A stretch of DNA of 64,000 nucleotides. It comes from Streptomyces sp. NBC_01549. GTDB taxonomy: Bacteria; Actinomycetota; Actinomycetes; Streptomycetales; Streptomycetaceae. Position numbers and translations under genes: made by a program. The notes under the pieces are model-generated. The model did not search any database, had not been told where the DNA came from, and saw only the letters and a list, made by a program, of their open reading frames with translations. Below, piece by piece: positions 60,195 to 64,000 of this stretch. Numbering within the stretch: the stretch's first letter is position 1; each line of letters opens with the position of its first letter. Location: NCBI RefSeq assembly GCF_026339955.1, contig NZ_JAPEPW010000001.1, positions 2,940,501 to 3,004,500 of the forward strand, given 5' to 3'.

Positions 60195-60336
60195 CGTACC
60201 CTTATCTCCTTCGGCGCCGCGGAAGCACTACGCTAACGGACGCCCGGGGGAGCGCTCAGTGTCCCCTTGTACGCTGCCCCGGAGCCCGCCCCAGTTCCCT
60301 GCGCGGCCACGCAGCGCATCGACAGGAGAGACCCTC

Positions 60337-60591
60337 GTGCCGAAGTCACGTATCCGCAAGAAGGCCGACTACACGCCGCCCCCGGCGAAGCAGGCAACCA
60401 ACATCAAGCTGACCAGCCGCGGCTGGGTAGCACCGGTCATGCTGGCCATGTTCCTCATCGGCCTTGCCTGGATCGTCGTCTTCTATGTGACGGACGGCTC
60501 GCTGCCCATCGACGCCCTCGGCAACTGGAACATCGTGGTCGGCTTCGGCTTCATCGCGGCGGGATTCGGCGTCTCCACACAGTGGAAGTAG
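60337..60591 (+). CDS. crgA: CrgA cell-division protein
   Basis: An 84-residue protein with a basic start ([18 protein letters not shown]) and two transmembrane helices ([20 protein letters not shown] and [17 protein letters not shown]). CrgA coordinates septation in Streptomyces and binds FtsZ-associated proteins in mycobacteria. GTG 60337 has AGGAGAG 6 bases upstream. Confidence 0.96.
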   Translation: MPKSRIRKKADYTPPPAKQATNIKLTSRGWVAPVMLAMFLIGLAWIVVFYVTDGSLPIDALGNWNIVVGFGFIAAGFGVSTQWK

Positions 60592-60603
60592 CTCTGCCCA
60601 GGG

Positions 60604-60815
60604 TTATCCACTGAGTTATCCACAAGAGTTTTCCACAGGTGGAAAACTAAGACGATCTGTGGATAACCCATCTAGGGTTGACGCCGGTGTGACTGACCTA
60701 CCGGGATCCGTAAACCAGTTCGCCCCCTGTCCGACCTGCGAAAACTCGGGTCAGTGACAGGGGGCACAGCTGTTCCCACACAGCGTGCACAAGATCCGCC
60801 ACGATCTGTGGACAA
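60604..60815. promoter_or_regulatory. Cluster of DnaA boxes
   Basis: DnaA-box-like nonamers occur at 60604-60612, 60616-60624, 60629-60637 and, on the other strand, 60658-60666 and 60807-60815 (TGTGGACAA, the preferred Streptomyces form read in reverse). A weaker one lies near 60639. They fill the spacer between convergent crgA and rhomboid genes, so they are not in a promoter. Confidence 0.7.
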
Positions 60816-60855
60816 CACCGCTCCCCAGGGCTTCTCAGGTGAGCCGAGCGGTACC

Positions 60856-61770
60856 TCAGGTGAGCTGAGCCGTCCTGACCAGCGTCGCGACAACCACCAG
60901 GGCCAGGACCACGGCACACACCCCGTACTGGATCAGGGCCCGCCGCTCGCGCGGGGCGTGGACCATCGCGTAGCCGACGACGACACCGGCGACGAGTCCG
61001 CCGATGTGGGCCTGCCAGGCGATGTTGAACGCCGGATTGAAGGTGAAGATCAGGTTGATCACCAGCAGGGCGACGACCGGGCGCATGTCGTACTTGAGCC
61101 GGCGCAGGAGGACGGCGGTCGCACCGAAGAGGCCGAAGATCGCGCCGGAGGCGCCGAGTGAGGGCTGATTCGGGGCGGCGAGCAGGTAGCTGAGCGCGCT
61201 GCCCGCGAGGCCCGACACGAAGTACAGGGCGAGATAGCGGGCACGGCCGAGGGCCGCTTCCAGGGGGCCGCCGATCCACCACAGGCTGAGCATGTTGAAC
61301 AGGATGTGGACATAGCTGCCGTGCAGGAACATCGCCGTCAGCATCCGGTACCACTGGCCGTCCGCGACGCCCTCGACCGAGCCGAGCAGCGGAACGTACG
61401 CGCGGCCGATGAGGTCGAAGCGGTCGGTGAAGCGGTCGCCCACCGCCTGCTGGACCAGGAAGACGGCGAGGTTGAGGCCGATCAGGACCTTGGTGAGGAG
61501 CCGGGGGTCCGCGGCGACGGTCCCGCCCGCGAGGGTGCGGGGCTGCGAGGCCGACGGCGCGTGGCCCGTACCGGAGCCGGTGCGGACGCACTCGGGGCAC
61601 TGGAAGCCCACGGAGGCACTGATCATGCACTCGGGGCAGATGGGGCGCTCGCAGCGGGTGCAGCGCACGCCGGTTTCACGATCCGGATGCCGGTAGCAGG
61701 TGGGCAGGGCCTGGGCGTCCTGATGTCCCTGGTCCTGCGGGCCCTGCGGGCTGCCTGGCGCCTGGTCCAT
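60856..61770 (-). CDS. Rhomboid-family intramembrane serine protease
   Basis: A 304-residue protein with an N-terminal B-box-like zinc ribbon (CYRHPDRETGVRCTRCERPICPECM and FQCPEC) and six or more transmembrane helices. LGASGAIFGLFGA carries the catalytic serine and NIAWQAHIGGLVAGVVVGY the histidine. It cleaves membrane helices; substrates are unknown. The zinc-ribbon form is typical of actinobacteria. Confidence 0.93.
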   Translation of the reverse strand: MDQAPGSPQGPQDQGHQDAQALPTCYRHPDRETGVRCTRCERPICPECMISASVGFQCPECVRTGSGTGHAPSASQPRTLAGGTVAADPRLLTKVLIGLNLAVFLVQQAVGDRFTDRFDLIGRAYVPLLGSVEGVADGQWYRMLTAMFLHGSYVHILFNMLSLWWIGGPLEAALGRARYLALYFVSGLAGSALSYLLAAPNQPSLGASGAIFGLFGATAVLLRRLKYDMRPVVALLVINLIFTFNPAFNIAWQAHIGGLVAGVVVGYAMVHAPRERRALIQYGVCAVVLALVVVATLVRTAQLT

Positions 61771-61925
61771 GGGGTCCCCTCAATCCGGTCGTACGCAATG
61801 CACCGCCCCGCCCATCCTTACGGATGAGCGGGGCGTTTGGTTCCCTGCGGAAGTCTTCGGGACCTTCGAGTCTTCCGGACCCCTTCGGGACCTTCGGGAC
61901 CTTGGTCCGATCGAGTCTTCGGGTC

Positions 61926-62459
<534 letters not shown>

Positions 62460-62771
62460 GATCTGCCTTCCGTTGCCTTCTTTTGACTCCCCGATCCTTG
62501 CACGGACCGCGACGCACGTCGCCCGGCCACCACCACCGAGCGAACATCCGGGGAGCGCCCTTGCAGAAATCCCGTCGAGTCCTTGCGTGGACAGGGCGCG
62601 AAGCGGCGATCCGTGGCATTGTCGGCGACAAGCTCCTGTTGCCCCGTATGCCCCATCTCGCATGCCTCGCGGCCTCTCGGGGGGCATGATCTCGAACAGG
62701 GCGGAAAGGTGAACCGTGCCCTTTTGGGGTACTCGAACGCCCACGTACGCCACCGAGGAGGAGGAAGACCC

Positions 62772-63473
62772 GTGACCCGCATTGACAGCGTGCGCGCCGC
62801 GACCGGCTCGGCGAAGGACAGCGTGCTGCACGCCGCGGAAGTGGTGGCGCCTTACGCCGACACGGCCAAGGACCGGGCCTCGTACTACGCGAACGAGGCA
62901 CGCGTACGGCTCGCGCCCAAGGTGTCGCTGGCCGCCGAACAGGCCCGCGTCCAGTACGGCGCCCATCTCGCGCCGCGCCTTGAGCAGGCCCGTACGCATG
63001 TGCCGCCGAAAGTCGACCAGGCCGCCCACACGGCCGCCGTCCGTACCCGCCAGGCGGCCGCGCAGGCCGCCGACTACACCAAGCCGAGGATCGAGCAGGC
63101 GGTGGCCGCGTCCCAGCCTGTTCGTGAGGAGGCCGCGTCACGCGGTGCGGCGGCCATCGCCGCGCTGCGCGGACAGGTCTCACCCAAGGAGATCCGGAAA
63201 CTGGTCCGCAGGCAGCAGCGGCGGGCGAAGGCCGGCCGTATCGCCAAGGGGCTGGCCGTCGTGGGGATCCTCGCGGGTGGCGCCTTCGCCGCCTGGAAGT
63301 GGTGGGACAAGCAGGCCAACCCCGACTGGCTGGTCGAGCCGCCCGCCGCGACGGAGGTGCCCGAGACGGGCCGTCTGTCCTCCGTCGACGGCACTGACCG
63401 GTCCGAGCTGGACCCCGAGGTCCAGGCCAAGCAGGCCGAGGACGAGGCGGCGGACCGCGACGACCTCCACTGA
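62772..63473 (+). CDS. DUF5324 family protein
   Basis: A 233-residue actinobacterial protein starting at GTG 62772 after GAGGAGGAA. Residues 1-150 are amphipathic, Ala-rich helices with repeated APKVxxAAEQARxQYGAHLAPRLEQA-like units. One transmembrane helix (GLAVVGILAGGAFAAWKWW) and an acidic tail follow. The function is unknown. It is divergent from the cyclophilin gene. Confidence 0.85.
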   Translation: MTRIDSVRAATGSAKDSVLHAAEVVAPYADTAKDRASYYANEARVRLAPKVSLAAEQARVQYGAHLAPRLEQARTHVPPKVDQAAHTAAVRTRQAAAQAADYTKPRIEQAVAASQPVREEAASRGAAAIAALRGQVSPKEIRKLVRRQQRRAKAGRIAKGLAVVGILAGGAFAAWKWWDKQANPDWLVEPPAATEVPETGRLSSVDGTDRSELDPEVQAKQAEDEAADRDDLH

Positions 63474-63513
63474 CCCCCGACCGGACAAACAAGCCCTGAG
63501 CAAGGGCAACAAC

Positions 63514-63559
63514 ATCGCCGTGGGGCAGAAGACTTGAGGGTCTTCTGCCCCACGGCGAT
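63514..63559 (+). terminator. Strong hairpin terminator
   Basis: A perfect 20-base-pair stem (63514-63533 with 63540-63559) with a six-base loop lies 40 bases past the DUF5324 gene. The parS-like site begins at the next base. Confidence 0.95.
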
Positions 63560-63573
63560 GTTTCACGTGGAAC
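63560..63573. promoter_or_regulatory. parS-like site, GTTTCACGTGGAAC
   Basis: One mismatch from the parS consensus, directly next to a strong terminator in an intergenic region. This variant is known among Streptomyces parS sites. Confidence 0.8.
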
Positions 63574-63957
63574 CGGCGGGACCGACGGAACCGGCAGAAC
63601 TGGGCCACCCGAGCGCCCGGAGCGTGGCCGCGCGGCACGGAATCGAGCTGATTTACGCCTTCCGCCACGATGACGTTTGCAACGACCGATGCTCACAACA
63701 TCCGCACAGACCCTCTTCACCGTGCGCATTGCCCTGATTACCCATATCTGCTTACAGCAGCTCACGCACGGCTCCGGCGTCGACGCGCACCACCCCCGCG
63801 CCATGTCGGGCGCCGGCGGGGCACCGACGGCGCCCGCGCACATCCCGGGCGTTTGCGCAAACAAATGCAACGACTGCGAAGTCCGATGCGTGACTCAGGT
63901 CACCGAAAAACATGAACCGGCCAGCCGCCCTGAAGGGCGTCTGACCGGTCCGGGATG
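63574..63957. other. Gene-free spacer before tRNA-Ala
   Basis: A 384-base intergenic stretch. It holds a hairpin around 63916-63949 that should terminate the tRNA transcript. No credible gene was found. Confidence 0.55.
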
Positions 63958-64000
63958 TGGAGCCTAGGGGAGTCGAACCCCTGACATCTGCCATGCAAAG
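63958..64000 (-). tRNA. tRNA-Ala (UGC), 3-prime part, cut by window end
   Basis: The visible part has the T arm (AGGGGTTCGACTCCCCT), an acceptor strand AGGCTCC with discriminator A, and the anticodon loop TTTGCAT giving TGC. CCA is not encoded. In Streptomyces, tRNA-Ile and tRNA-Ala lie here, downstream of gyrA, which fits the location. Confidence 0.9.

Overview
The window is high-GC actinobacterial DNA and almost certainly Streptomyces. The right third carries the conserved fhaA-fhaB-pstP-rodA-pbpA-pknB signalling and cell-wall operon, followed by class E sortases, trpG/pabA, a DUF881 protein, crgA, a rhomboid protease and a cyclophilin, and it ends inside tRNA-Ala(UGC). This is the chromosomal core near oriC. 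ParS-like sites (one perfect, two with one mismatch) and a cluster of DnaA boxes fit that position.

Layout. 1-8.6 kb is ordinary chromosome: acyl-CoA dehydrogenase with a KstR-type operator, rhodanese, J-domain-like protein, DUF2252 protein, HxlR/azoreductase pair, a decayed NmrA-type oxidoreductase, and a WYL regulator divergent from a TIGR03086 protein. 8.7-44.0 kb is a type II polyketide cluster inserted in this core. 44.0-45.3 kb holds two small hypothetical genes, a small GntR regulator and tRNA-Leu(CAG). 45.3-64 kb is the conserved core.

The polyketide cluster. A long minus-strand operon (34.9 to 22.0 kb) encodes TcmI-type cyclase, KS-alpha, KS-beta, ACP, ketoreductase, aromatase/cyclase and two flavoprotein hydroxylases. 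This is the classical angucycline order (F-A-B-C-D-L-E). It continues with an alpha/beta hydrolase, an exporter, an ACP-like protein and acyl-CoA carboxylase beta and epsilon subunits. A separate biotin carboxylase/BCCP gene at 35.0-36.8 kb completes a malonyl-CoA supply. A plus-strand unit (19.1-21.8 kb) carries a two-domain ABM oxygenase that may belong to the JadG/GilOII/AlpJ ring-B group, a second aromatase/cyclase and an Sfp-type phosphopantetheinyl transferase. Left of this lie a flavin reductase, antiporter, SnoaL-like protein, HxlR-controlled exporter, F420-type oxidoreductase, a third flavoprotein hydroxylase, a flavin-dependent halogenase and a secreted berberine-bridge-type oxidase. 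The inferred product is a chlorinated, oxidatively modified angucycline-type polyketide.

Regulation. 37.3-44.0 kb encodes a gamma-butyrolactone circuit: AfsA-like synthase, epimerase/reductase, a JadR1-like OmpR regulator with a TTA codon, two TetR-family (receptor and pseudo-receptor type) proteins and a soluble histidine kinase. Five matching operators (CAGAC-NN-GTCTG or near variants) lie before afsA, the OmpR gene, both tetR genes and the kinase gene. Separate CTGAC heptamers lie before three biosynthetic promoters.

Starts were chosen from ribosome binding sites and overlaps; functions come from motif reading alone, with no database search.
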